Assembly (NCBI GenBank): GCA_020723305.1
Contig: DYJC01000023.1
Coordinates: 1-64,000 of the forward strand
Direction of reading: 5' to 3'
From: Desulfosudis oleivorans
GTDB lineage: Bacteria; Desulfobacterota; Desulfobacteria; Desulfobacterales; SURF-7
DNA length: 64,000 nucleotides
A program made the position numbers and the translations under genes. The notes beneath the pieces are model-generated. The model was given only the letters and a program-made list of their open reading frames with translations, was not told the origin of the DNA and made no database searches. This document shows positions 18,489-27,358 of the stretch, piece by piece (position 1 is the stretch's first letter; each line of letters starts with the position of its first letter).

Positions 18489-19834
18489 ATGACTCCCTCT
18501 TCTTGAAATGTATCTGTTCCGGATGGTATTTGTTTTTCCGATGTTGAAAGTTTTTTTTGAATCAGCCGCAGATTGGCTTCCACCAGCTGAACGGTTTTAT
18601 TCATATAAAATTCCCGTAAAAATTTAACTTGAACCTGTGGACTTGCCTGATTGAGCAGATTGGCATTGATGGACATGACAACACAATCTTTTTCAGCCCG
18701 GAGTTTCGCCTTTCGAGGCATGCTGTGAAGAATGGCTGACTCTCCGAAGCAATCCCCTGGTTTCAAAACCTTAACATCCTGATGGATATGCAAACTTGCT
18801 TTTCCCAAAGCAAGTATATAGATGTTTCGATCGTTTTCACTTTCCTCAATAATCCACGATTTCTCCGGATGAAAACTCCAGGATGAGATATTCAGTACCT
18901 CTTCGATATCGGAATCCTGGAAGTGCCTGAATAAAAAAAGACGTTTGACATAGGATATTTTCTTTTTCTGATTTTTATGGATCACTTTCGAATCCGACCC
19001 TTTGATAATGGGCAAAAGCGCATCCGCAAACTCTTTTGCAGTCTGAAAGCGATCATTCTTTTTTTTGCTCATGGCTTTACTGACCACGGCCTGAAAATCC
19101 AGTGCAATATCGGGAACAATCGATTGTATCGGTTCCGGTTCTTTATGGAGAATCTGATAAAAAACCTGATAGGGGTCTTCTCCTTGAAAAGGCCTTGTTC
19201 CGGTTAACAGCTGGTAAGCAACAACTCCCAATGAAAAAATATCCGACTTCCGATCCAGAGAATTCTTCGGATCGGTCTGCTCAGGAGACATATAATATAA
19301 TGACCCTGTTGCACTTGAATCCTTCTCAACGCTTTCCTTCAGCAGCCGGGAGACACCAAAATCCATGAGTTTAACCTCACCGTTTTGCGTAAGCATAATG
19401 TTCGCAGGCTTGACATCCAGGTGAACGTATCCTTTATTATGAATATATTCAAGCGCATAACAAATGTTATACAGAATCTCCGCAATTTGGATTGGAGGCA
19501 GCAGCTCCGGGGGTTTGCAATGCTTTTCAAGCCCATTGCCGTCAATATATTCAAGGGCCATAAAAAAAAGACCATTTTCAAACCCGGCATCATAGGTTAT
19601 GGCGATGTTTGGATGGATAAACTGTGCCGCAAGTCTCGCTTCCTTCAAATATTGCCCATGACTTTTCTCATCCCACTCCAATAATCCGATGTCCGATGGA
19701 TTCCCCACCTTCAAAGCCACATCGCGTCCCAGAAATGGATCAATTGCCTTATAAACCCTTCCCATTCCGCCCTTTCCGAGAACAGATACGATTTTATAAC
19801 GGCTCAATTTTTGGATATCTTCCGTCGATGACAT
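18485..19834 (-). CDS. Ser/Thr protein kinase with C-terminal cyclic-nucleotide-binding domain
   Basis: This 449-residue Hanks-type kinase has its glycine loop at GKGGMGRV (20-27), the ATP-anchoring Lys in VALKV (K42), a catalytic loop HLDVKPAN (D140; HLD replaces HRD) and DFG at 158-160. The activation segment ends MSPEQ. Residues ~300-415 form a cNMP-binding domain with an intact phosphate-binding cassette (PGDCFGESAILHSMPRKAKL). No transmembrane segment is seen, so it is cytoplasmic. The layout suggests direct control of kinase activity by cAMP or cGMP. It heads an operon with the LOG-like and FliG-like genes, its likely partners or substrates. Confidence 0.88.
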   Translation of the reverse strand: MSSTEDIQKLSRYKIVSVLGKGGMGRVYKAIDPFLGRDVALKVGNPSDIGLLEWDEKSHGQYLKEARLAAQFIHPNIAITYDAGFENGLFFMALEYIDGNGLEKHCKPPELLPPIQIAEILYNICYALEYIHNKGYVHLDVKPANIMLTQNGEVKLMDFGVSRLLKESVEKDSSATGSLYYMSPEQTDPKNSLDRKSDIFSLGVVAYQLLTGTRPFQGEDPYQVFYQILHKEPEPIQSIVPDIALDFQAVVSKAMSKKKNDRFQTAKEFADALLPIIKGSDSKVIHKNQKKKISYVKRLFLFRHFQDSDIEEVLNISSWSFHPEKSWIIEESENDRNIYILALGKASLHIHQDVKVLKPGDCFGESAILHSMPRKAKLRAEKDCVVMSINANLLNQASPQVQVKFLREFYMNKTVQLVEANLRLIQKKLSTSEKQIPSGTDTFQEEGVI

Positions 19835-19917
19835 CGGAACAACCTGCTTTCAAGCATTGCTGTTTTTGAGCTGCAAAAATCCACATGCCCGTAGTACTTT
19901 TTTCAGTTATCATAGAA

Positions 19918-20039
19918 GAGCCAATTTCAAAAGTCTCTTGTTGTAGTTCCGGCGAAAACTAAAATCCAGTATTTTCGGCTCTTTTCTGAGCACTGACTTT
20001 CGCCGGTGTGACGCTTTATAATAATTTTGAAATTGGCTC
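19918..20039. mobile_element. MITE family 1, copy B with 4-bp target duplication
   Basis: A 122-bp copy bounded by GAGCCAATTTCAAAA and TTTTGAAATTGGCTC. Compared with copies A and C it lacks about 20 bp internally. It is flanked by the direct repeat AGAA (19914-19917 and 20040-20043), consistent with insertion by transposition. Confidence 0.75.
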
Positions 20040-20713
20040 AGAAGTAAAAAAAGAGATGAAAATAAGTGGTTCAAGATGAAATTCTAATTAAAAATTTCCC
20101 TGGTCGTATCCGGAAACCACATCCTTAAAATCATCCTTCGGTATCCGGAGAATGTAACGTAAATATGCACAAAAGTAACAAAAGTGTCAAGAGGCTGGAA
20201 TTTCCAATATCGTATTTTATCTTGACTTAGGAGGCAATTTGAATTACGATATGACTAAAAGTAATTGTGGGGTATGAAGTCTATTCAGCACAAATTTCAC
20301 GTTTTATTCAGGCATACCAAAAACGGCAGTCAATACTCATAAGATGTTTGAATCAAAATCAACGCAGGCTGAAGACTTTCGACAGACAAATCGTCTTCCA
20401 AAATCAGGATAACGGGATCTCTAATCCATCTGTACTCATAATAGACGATCCTGCCGATTTACTATAATCCCCCATTATCTTACACGAAAACAAAAAACGA
20501 ATACACGTATCATGCTTCAAATTGATTCAGAATACAGCCGGATTCAAAAGGCAACAGATAACATCAAATCCCATATTCTTTCTTTCGTAAAGTACCGTCG
20601 GCTTTTTTTTGTACAATCGCTTTCCCCTATTATGGGGATTCAACACAAATGTTTCCAACCATGGTAACATTTAATATTAAAAACAGTTAATTTTGAAGGA
20701 GGAGGTCAGCGTT
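20040..20713. other. Long leader/intergenic region upstream of the cold-shock gene
   Basis: About 670 bp lie between the MITE and the cold-shock gene. A possible promoter TTGACT-17-TACGAT starts at 20223, which would give an unusually long 5' leader. A 66-codon GTG-start frame at 20267-20467 has no ribosome site and is not called. Long structured leaders are common for cold-shock genes, but no specific structure was established here. Confidence 0.3.
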
Positions 20714-20917
20714 ATGGCAGAAGGGATCGTAAAATGGTTTAATGACAAAAAAGGGTTTGGTTTTATTGAACAGAATACCGGAGGAGATGTATTCGTACAT
20801 CACTCCTCCATCAATATGACCGGTTTCAGAACACTGGCAGAGGGTGAAAAGGTTCTTTTTGATATTGAATTCGGGAACAAAGGACCGGCGGCAAAAAACG
20901 TCGTGCGTTCAGAATAG
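20714..20917 (+). CDS. Cold-shock family protein (CspA-like)
   Basis: The 67-residue protein [19 protein letters not shown]... has both RNA-binding motifs of the cold-shock OB fold: KGFGFIE (RNP1) and DVFVHHSSI (RNP2). The ATG at 20714 follows AAGGAGGAGG by 8 nt. An upstream in-frame start at 20693 would place that ribosome site inside the coding region and is rejected. Csp proteins bind single-stranded RNA and prevent secondary structure. A strong hairpin follows the stop. Confidence 0.95.
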   Translation: MAEGIVKWFNDKKGFGFIEQNTGGDVFVHHSSINMTGFRTLAEGEKVLFDIEFGNKGPAAKNVVRSE

Positions 20918-20928
20918 TGACCATCTGC

Positions 20929-20968
20929 TTGACGGGGGCACCTTGCGATTAAAAGGCCCCCCTGTCAA
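20929..20968 (+). terminator. Strong hairpin after the cold-shock gene
   Basis: TTGAC-GGGGGC pairs with GCCCCC-(one bulge)-GTCAA around a 17-nt loop, starting 11 nt after the stop. There is no T-run after the stem, so it may stabilise the 3' end or act as a weak or Rho-assisted terminator. Confidence 0.5.
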
Positions 20969-21080
20969 CTTCCTGATAATAATGATTCTGATACGTATCC
21001 TGATCGGATAGGGAGTTCATATCAATCCATGGATTCATAAAAACCCTGCATTGTATAAAGACCCGGAAGCCGGCTGTTCC

Positions 21081-22661
21081 ATGTCATACAGAAGGAGACT
21101 TGCGACTTACCTAAACCACGGGTTCTGTTTTATCTTTTTGTCCATATGGGTTTTATCTTCCATTTTAATATCCTGCGGAACAGACAACCCGAATACGGAG
21201 AACCCGATTCCCCAGCAATCCGGGGTAGAAAGATCCATCGGTCCGGAAGGCGGTATTGTGGAAATAACCGATCCGGATCATTCTGCGTTTGGAGCAAAAA
21301 TCAGCGTTCCTTCCAAGGCTCTTGCAAAAAAAACACTTCTCTCGATTCAAAAATCAAATAATACCGACTCGCCCCCTTCTGAGACTTTTCCTGCAGGAGA
21401 GGTGATCAGCTTCCTTCCGGAAGGTACGGTTTTCAAAGAAGCCGTAACCATTTCCCTGCCATACTTTGATAAAAATCACGATGGATTTATTGACGGCACA
21501 TCCATTTCCGAAGAAAACATCCGCGCCATGGTTTTCAACAAACTGAGCAACCTGTGGCAGGATATACCGTTGACCGGACTGGACACGGAAAATAATCTTC
21601 TTCAAATACAGACAACCCATTTTACGGATTATGAAGCCATACTGTATTTAACCGAAAAATGTGAATCAACCGATACATTGATTCAAGCCGGTCCTTTTTA
21701 TTTTACGCTCTATTTTGATTTCAGATCCGAGCCGAAAATCTATAAAACATCCGTATCGGATGTGGGTGCGGATTTGAATGTAGGAAATGCAACACTGATC
21801 GATAACAGCACTTCTGTGTTAGAAGAAGAAAATTTTCAAGATATGTTTAAACAGGTCGTTGATGCAACCAAATGGTCCTGGTCATGGGAGGTCGTTACAG
21901 AACTGACCTTATTGGAAAACAAGGTCGGTCTTACAGATGAAGAAGTCGTGGCAACGATCCTTGCTGTATCCTCTAAAAGTCTTCAATTTGAATGGAATTT
22001 TGATTATCAACAAATGGCACCTTCTGAAATGCTGGTACTAAAATTTATCGGCACAACGGATACAGTCTGCACATTGCTGGACAGAACACCGATTTCACCC
22101 CAAAACCTGACGATAGACCAGGTAACAGACTCCAGTATTCAACTCTCCTGGGATGAGGTGACCAATATTTTCGGAACCGTTCAATACAATCTTTATATGA
22201 GTGAAGACAACGGCTCAACATACCGACGGATATCCACAAATAACACAAACACCGGCACGGCAAGTCGCCTTTCCCCTCTGACAGGTTACCAGTTCCAGGT
22301 AACAACGCTATATGACAATCGATTGGAATCCGATTTCAGCAGTGCGGTTACTGGAACAACGATCGCCGAAAACATTTTGCCGACAGCGCCGTCCAACCTT
22401 GTGTCATCGACCATAACAAACAATATGGCTTTTTTAACCTGGGATGCCTCAACAGATGAAGATGGAAATATTGTGAATTATATCGTTTATATCAGCAGTG
22501 ATGATGAGAATTACTCCGTTTACTCAACCGTAACAACCACTTTTGCAAACATCACTGGGCTATCATCGAATACCACTTATTTTTTTAAAATTTCTGCGGT
22601 TGACAACCGGAACGATACTTCAGAACAGAGTGAAGCGCTTTCCATCACCACATTGCAATAG
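21081..22661 (+). CDS. Surface/periplasmic lipoprotein with two fibronectin type III domains
   Basis: From the ATG at 21081 the protein has a positively charged n-region (SYRRRLATY), a hydrophobic core and the lipobox LISCG, so the mature form would be a lipoprotein. The next part (SIGPEGGIVEITDPDHSAFGAKISVP...LPEGTVFKEAVTISLPY) looks like a ZU5-type beta domain. An unrecognised central region follows. Two FnIII repeats close the protein (SPQNLTIDQVTDSSIQLSWDEV... and APSNLVSSTITNNMAFLTWDAS...). A TTG at 21051 would extend the frame by ten residues with a less typical signal. No enzyme motif is seen. It is probably an adhesion or envelope protein. Confidence 0.8.
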   Translation: MSYRRRLATYLNHGFCFIFLSIWVLSSILISCGTDNPNTENPIPQQSGVERSIGPEGGIVEITDPDHSAFGAKISVPSKALAKKTLLSIQKSNNTDSPPSETFPAGEVISFLPEGTVFKEAVTISLPYFDKNHDGFIDGTSISEENIRAMVFNKLSNLWQDIPLTGLDTENNLLQIQTTHFTDYEAILYLTEKCESTDTLIQAGPFYFTLYFDFRSEPKIYKTSVSDVGADLNVGNATLIDNSTSVLEEENFQDMFKQVVDATKWSWSWEVVTELTLLENKVGLTDEEVVATILAVSSKSLQFEWNFDYQQMAPSEMLVLKFIGTTDTVCTLLDRTPISPQNLTIDQVTDSSIQLSWDEVTNIFGTVQYNLYMSEDNGSTYRRISTNNTNTGTASRLSPLTGYQFQVTTLYDNRLESDFSSAVTGTTIAENILPTAPSNLVSSTITNNMAFLTWDASTDEDGNIVNYIVYISSDDENYSVYSTVTTTFANITGLSSNTTYFFKISAVDNRNDTSEQSEALSITTLQ

Positions 22662-22785
22662 TCCGGGCTGAACATAAAAGTCATCGCAATGAATATCGGA
22701 TGATTTGACATCCTTTTCTCTGTTCATTATACTCACCTCATGATGGTTTCATTTGAATAATTCATTTTCCAATAGAGAGATATTT

Positions 22786-24132
22786 ATGTCAAAATCCAAA
22801 CGCATGTTTACCAAAAATAGTTACACACGCAGAGAATTCCTTCATGTCGCATCCATTGCAACTGCCGGTTTTGTAGCTGGATGCGCAGTGAATCCCGTAA
22901 CCGGAAAATCTCAACTGATTTTGGTTTCAGAAGATAAAGAGATCCAGATGGACAAACAAGGCTCTCCTTACCAGTTTTCAGCAGATTACGGCAGGATTCA
23001 GGATTCCTCTTTAAATGACTATCTCAACCGAACGGGAAAGGCGATGGCAGCCAAAACCCATCGGCCCGGCATGCCGTATACATTCCAGGGGGTGAATGCG
23101 ACCTACATCAATGCATATGCCTTTCCGGGGGGGACGATCGCCGCAACCAGGGGCATTTTGCTGAGTCTTGAAAATGAAGCAGAACTGGCCGCTCTTTTCG
23201 GGCATGAGTTGGGTCATGTAAATGCAAGACATACAGCCCAACAGATGTCAAAATCCATGCTGACACAAGCCGTTGTCGGGGGAATTGCCGTTTATGCAGG
23301 AACCAAAAATTCCGCCTACTCACAGGTGGCATCCTCACTCGGCATGATGGGCGCCGGTGCGCTGCTGGCCTCCTATAGCAGGGATAATGAACGGGAGGCC
23401 GACTCTCTGGCTTTGGAATACATGACCAAATCCGGTTATAATCCGGATGGATGCACAAAACTAATGGACATGTTGAGAAGCATGTCCAAACATAAACCCG
23501 GCACACTGGAACTGATGTTCGCAACCCACCCTATGAGCGATGAAAGATATCGGAAAACCGTGGAAGAGATACAGGCCAAATACCGTGCAGACCAGGATAA
23601 GCCGGACTTTCGTGAACGGTATATGGATCATACGGCTGGACTGCGGAAAATAAAAAAAGCCATTGAGCTGCTGCAAAATGGTGAAAAACTGATGGCGAGC
23701 CAGAAATACAGCTCAGCAGAAGAATCCTTTGCCGCAGCCCTTTCCATTGCACCGGATGATTATGCCGGATTGCTGATGATGACCCAGTGCCAGATCATGA
23801 TGAACAATCATACCCGTGCGGAACAGTTTGCAGAAAAAGCTGGTCATGTTTTCCCGCAGGAACCCGGTTCCCTGCACCTGAACGGGCTTGCAAAAATGAA
23901 CCAGAAAAAATTCAGCACAGCCTATGATCAATTTGAAAAATACGATAAGATACTGCCCGGAAACCCAAACACGACCTTTTATCAGGGGTATTGCCTGGAA
24001 AATATGAAACAGACAAAATCAGCCGCGGATCATTATAAAACCTATCTTCAGGCTGTCAACCAGGGAGATAAGGCAAAACATGCATATCAGAAACTGGTTG
24101 AGTGGGGATATATCCGGCAGCCGGCGAAATAA
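22786..24132 (+). CDS. Tat-exported lipoprotein, M48 zinc metalloprotease with TPR C-terminus
   Basis: The 448-residue protein (ATG at 22786; the earlier TTG at 22753 is unlikely) has a twin-arginine signal TRREFLH at residues 14-20. It runs directly into the lipobox VAGC (C33), predicting a Tat-secreted lipoprotein. The protease motif HELGH is at 140-144, with the third zinc ligand in READSLALEY (E204). The region matches periplasmic M48 proteases such as BepA/LoiP. The last ~170 residues contain TPR-like helices, as in BepA, which assists outer-membrane protein assembly. Folding before export, implied by the Tat signal, is unusual for BepA-type proteins. Confidence 0.88.
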   Translation: MSKSKRMFTKNSYTRREFLHVASIATAGFVAGCAVNPVTGKSQLILVSEDKEIQMDKQGSPYQFSADYGRIQDSSLNDYLNRTGKAMAAKTHRPGMPYTFQGVNATYINAYAFPGGTIAATRGILLSLENEAELAALFGHELGHVNARHTAQQMSKSMLTQAVVGGIAVYAGTKNSAYSQVASSLGMMGAGALLASYSRDNEREADSLALEYMTKSGYNPDGCTKLMDMLRSMSKHKPGTLELMFATHPMSDERYRKTVEEIQAKYRADQDKPDFRERYMDHTAGLRKIKKAIELLQNGEKLMASQKYSSAEESFAAALSIAPDDYAGLLMMTQCQIMMNNHTRAEQFAEKAGHVFPQEPGSLHLNGLAKMNQKKFSTAYDQFEKYDKILPGNPNTTFYQGYCLENMKQTKSAADHYKTYLQAVNQGDKAKHAYQKLVEWGYIRQPAK

Positions 24133-24171
24133 ATGAGGATATCGAAAAAGCTGAACTTTTCCTTTTTTCAA

Positions 24172-24588
24172 TCAATCTTGTGGCTTGATCAGCCAATTTT
24201 CAAGTTTAAGGGATGGGATACGAGAGAAGTGTTTTGTATTTCCGGTTATCAGTGTGAGATTGTTTGCCATCGTAATGGCTGCAATCTGGATATCCGCCCA
24301 TGATAATCGCATGCCTTCTTTTTCAAGTTTCGCACGGATTTTACCTGCAATGTAGGCTGCACCCACATCAAATTCAAGAACCGCGATCTCAGTAAGAAGA
24401 ACCTCTTCCAGTTTCTTCATGTGATATTCGGGTCGTTGGCTTTTATAGGCGCCGTAAACAATTTCTGCTACCGTAATGACGGAAATAAACTGCTCATCCG
24501 GTGAAATCCGCCCCAGATGATGGACAAGATATTGTGAAGGCTTTTTTTTCAGAATATTTGTGATAACATCCGTATCAAAGAGATACAT
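24172..24588 (-). CDS. vapC: PIN-domain toxin, VapC type
   Basis: From MYLFDTDVITNIL the toxin has 138 residues. Acidic PIN residues are visible: D5/D7 near the N-terminus, E in VAEIVYG, D in WADIQIAA and the terminal LITGNTKHF. VapC proteins are Mg-dependent ribonucleases, often acting on tRNA. The start at 24588 overlaps the antitoxin gene by 14 nt and is preceded by a G-rich ribosome site within it. Frames extending to 24630 would overlap the antitoxin more and are not used. Confidence 0.88.
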   Translation of the reverse strand: MYLFDTDVITNILKKKPSQYLVHHLGRISPDEQFISVITVAEIVYGAYKSQRPEYHMKKLEEVLLTEIAVLEFDVGAAYIAGKIRAKLEKEGMRLSWADIQIAAITMANNLTLITGNTKHFSRIPSLKLENWLIKPQD

Positions 24589-24859
24589 CTCGACCGGCCC
24601 CCTCACTGCGTCTCGTTTTGATTGCTTCATCCAATGTGTCTTGTATTTCTTCGAAGTTTTTCCATTTATGGATTACAGATAAAAGGCCCTTTCTTTTTTC
24701 TGCTTGTTCAAGTTCCTGTAAGTCTTTCATACTGATTATTGCAGCAACCGGGCGATTGCGTTTTGTAATGATTATGCGATACTTTGAAAAAGCACTTCGA
24801 TTTATAAATTCAGAAAATTGTTTTTTTGCATCCACTACTGAAACGGTAATTTTTTCCAT
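24575..24859 (-). CDS. Phd/YefM-type antitoxin
   Basis: The 94-residue protein starts MEKITVSVVDAKKQFSEFINRS, followed by RIIITKRNRPVAAIISMKDLQEL, the classical Phd/YefM DNA-binding fold. The C-terminal helix-rich half would wrap the toxin. Overlap with the toxin gene and the order antitoxin-toxin match type II modules. It would neutralise the PIN toxin and autoregulate the pair. Confidence 0.88.
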   Translation of the reverse strand: MEKITVSVVDAKKQFSEFINRSAFSKYRIIITKRNRPVAAIISMKDLQELEQAEKRKGLLSVIHKWKNFEEIQDTLDEAIKTRRSEGAGRDVSL

Positions 24860-25290
24860 TTGTCATTCTCCATTCCGAACAAGTCATTATACCCTTAAAG
24901 ACTATTTATTAAAACTCATTTTGTCAATCAAAAATAACCCGCCAAAAATTAGAATGCTTCAATCTGTTGACATAAAATACAATTTTTGAGATACTATAAA
25001 TATAGAAACTGAACAATCATCGGCAAAAAAGCCGTTGGGTTCAATCTTATTTCAGACGGATAACTCATACAATTAAAACCTCAAAAGAAGATAGTTCCGA
25101 TTTGCTTTCATATTGACACTATATTTGGTCACACAAAGGGCAGACACAGGGGCCTGCCCTTACGAATTATGACATCTTGATCGCAAAACGGAATAAAATC
25201 ATCTGAGATTCACAATTTTGACAATTCGTTATCATCAATTTCTGTTAAAATGCATGATACAGGACAAGCGCAGTTTACACAGGAGGAAAT
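24860..25290. other. Intergenic region between VapBC and the prkA operon, with a hairpin
   Basis: This 431-bp AT-rich gap must hold the divergent promoters of VapBC (minus) and prkA (plus). A perfect 8-bp inverted repeat AAGGGCAG/CTGCCCTT with a 10-nt loop lies at 25136-25161. A TTGACA occurs at 25113 and another at about 25218, but neither has a well-spaced -10 box. No ORF is supported. Confidence 0.5.
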
Positions 25291-27351
25291 ATGGCCACCA
25301 AAGTGAATCCTACTTTCCAGAACCATCTTGCTTCAGTGAAAGAAGGAACCCGAAAATTTGAAAATGCCTTTCAAGGCGTATCCAGGATGATTCTGGAAAA
25401 GAAGATCGACAAGGTAGTGGTAAACGGAAAGACGACCTATGATTTTGAAATTTTCCGCAAAGGGAAAAAGCATATCATCGGCATGTATGACGAGCTGAAC
25501 AGTTTTGTCTCCTATGTAAAAGACGCTGCGGAAGGTGGTTCATCCAAAGAGATGGCCTATGTTTTAGTAGGAGAACCCGGGAATGGGAAAACCTTTTTTG
25601 TGGATTATCTCTGTGCAAAATACAGGGAATTTCTATCCATTCCCGTGAATAAAAAATACACTTTCAAGTTTACAAATCTGGACAAACTGGGGACCTATGG
25701 CAGAATCACGGCTATTGAATCCCAGACCTACGAAGACCCCATGATACTGGGCATGAACCTGTTTGAGGATCTGGATGAAAATAAAAAATTTCTTTCCCAG
25801 AAAGCCGGTTTCACGGATTCCGAGATCGAAACCCTGTTTGAAAACTACCGTCCGCTGGGCGCATGCAGCGGATACATCTGGAATGACATCCGCAATTTAA
25901 CAGACGGGAAAATCGCACAGATGATCAATTTTATCGAAATTGTGCCTGTTCCACTTACGGAAAGTTTAGGTACGATAACCGGAAAATATCCGGCAAAAGA
26001 TAAGATCACCTCTTCCGCCGTCGATCTTCTGGGAGAAGAATCCATTCAGCGGCTGCTGCATATCACGGATACCAACAATCCATACCGGTTTGATTTACGG
26101 CGGGGCGCACTGGCCCGCGTAGCCGGTGGAGGCATCCATTTCAGCGATGAGATCTATAAAAACAAAAAAGATCTGGTTCAGGTATATCTTGGTGTTATCC
26201 AGAACCGGAACATTGAGATGGACGGATTCAAATGGCCCATTGACACCCTGATTATTGCAACCAGCAACAATTCGGAATTCAATCGATTCCTGGAGGAAAA
26301 AGAAGAAGCCCCGATTGTGGACAGATGCCGCATCTGCTATGTTTCCCACAATACAAATTATAAACTTCAGAAAGAGTTAACTGAATACTCTATCGGCAGC
26401 GATGCCAAAACAACACTGAATATGGAAGCTCTTCACCAGGATCCAAACCTCAATTATGCTTCCTCCGTGGCCATTGTCCTGTCCAGACTTCCACGATCCG
26501 AAAAAATCACACCGATTGAAGCCATGAAACTCGCTGCAGGCGAAGTTGCCGGAGAGAAAAGCATCAAAACACTGGCGGAAGTTATTGACACGCTGAACCA
26601 GGAACCCGACATCACCAAACGGTTCGGACAAAAAGGATTGGGACAGCGAAACCTGGGCAGAGCCATTCAACTGATGATTGAAAGCTCGGAAACCAATGAA
26701 GGCAAATGCATGTTTGCCTATGATATTTTTAAAACCATTGAACGTGTCATCCTGGACTATGTCAACGATGTCGCGGACCGGAACAAATATCTGGAAGACC
26801 TGAAAACCGCAAAAGGGCTTTACCGGGAACGCATCATGACGGAAATGTTCAACGCCTATATGGATGAACCACTAGCCATCACAAAAGACGTAATGAGCTA
26901 TGTCAACATGATTATCGGGATTGATGCGGAAAATCTCGGCCCGGATAAAATGTGGAAATTCAAGGATCCTCAGACCGGAGAGCTGAAAGCGATCAAGATC
27001 GACAAACGCTACATCAACAGCATTGAAGAAAGATTGGGACTGAAAACCGATGAGCAGCGGGAAACCTTCCGGACATCCATCCGGAAAATATATGGCCAGA
27101 AAATATCATTGGATCCCAATTACAACTTTATGGACAATCTTGAACTGGTAAAAGCAGTCACCGATGTTCGCCTGAAATCCGATATTGCCGGAGCCGGAAG
27201 CCTGATCGGTGCCCTTGCAAACCGGACGAATGAAGAGAACAAGCAATTATATGACCGCATGATCAAAACCATGCTGAACAAGCTGGGTTACTGTAAAACC
27301 TGTGCACAAAAAACAATTGAATATTTCTGCACCCAGGAAGATGAGAAGTAG
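25291..27351 (+). CDS. prkA: PrkA-family AAA ATPase / serine protein kinase
   Basis: The 686-residue protein matches PrkA (YeaG): N-terminal FQNHLASVKEGTRKFENAFQGVSRMI, an AAA module with Walker A GEPGNGKTF near 94-102, GGGIHFSDEIYKN, TLIIATSNNSEF, and a C-terminal PrkA domain with GQRNLGRAIQLMI. In E. coli, YeaG acts with YeaH and YcgB in nutrient-stress responses; in Bacillus, PrkA affects sporulation. The start follows AGGAGG. The next gene begins 7 nt after the stop, so this is the first gene of a four-gene operon. Confidence 0.9.
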   Translation: MATKVNPTFQNHLASVKEGTRKFENAFQGVSRMILEKKIDKVVVNGKTTYDFEIFRKGKKHIIGMYDELNSFVSYVKDAAEGGSSKEMAYVLVGEPGNGKTFFVDYLCAKYREFLSIPVNKKYTFKFTNLDKLGTYGRITAIESQTYEDPMILGMNLFEDLDENKKFLSQKAGFTDSEIETLFENYRPLGACSGYIWNDIRNLTDGKIAQMINFIEIVPVPLTESLGTITGKYPAKDKITSSAVDLLGEESIQRLLHITDTNNPYRFDLRRGALARVAGGGIHFSDEIYKNKKDLVQVYLGVIQNRNIEMDGFKWPIDTLIIATSNNSEFNRFLEEKEEAPIVDRCRICYVSHNTNYKLQKELTEYSIGSDAKTTLNMEALHQDPNLNYASSVAIVLSRLPRSEKITPIEAMKLAAGEVAGEKSIKTLAEVIDTLNQEPDITKRFGQKGLGQRNLGRAIQLMIESSETNEGKCMFAYDIFKTIERVILDYVNDVADRNKYLEDLKTAKGLYRERIMTEMFNAYMDEPLAITKDVMSYVNMIIGIDAENLGPDKMWKFKDPQTGELKAIKIDKRYINSIEERLGLKTDEQRETFRTSIRKIYGQKISLDPNYNFMDNLELVKAVTDVRLKSDIAGAGSLIGALANRTNEENKQLYDRMIKTMLNKLGYCKTCAQKTIEYFCTQEDEK

Positions 27352-27358
27352 TTGAGAT

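Noticed and set aside
20267..20467. 66-codon plus-strand frame upstream of the cold-shock gene, ending in a receiver-like VLIIDD
   Set aside because: GTG start without a ribosome site, in a gap otherwise non-coding; the VLIIDD match is too short to support a truncated regulator.
25100..25240. Promoters at the two TTGACA boxes upstream of prkA
   Set aside because: Neither has a -10 hexamer within 16-18 nt; the true start is unknown.
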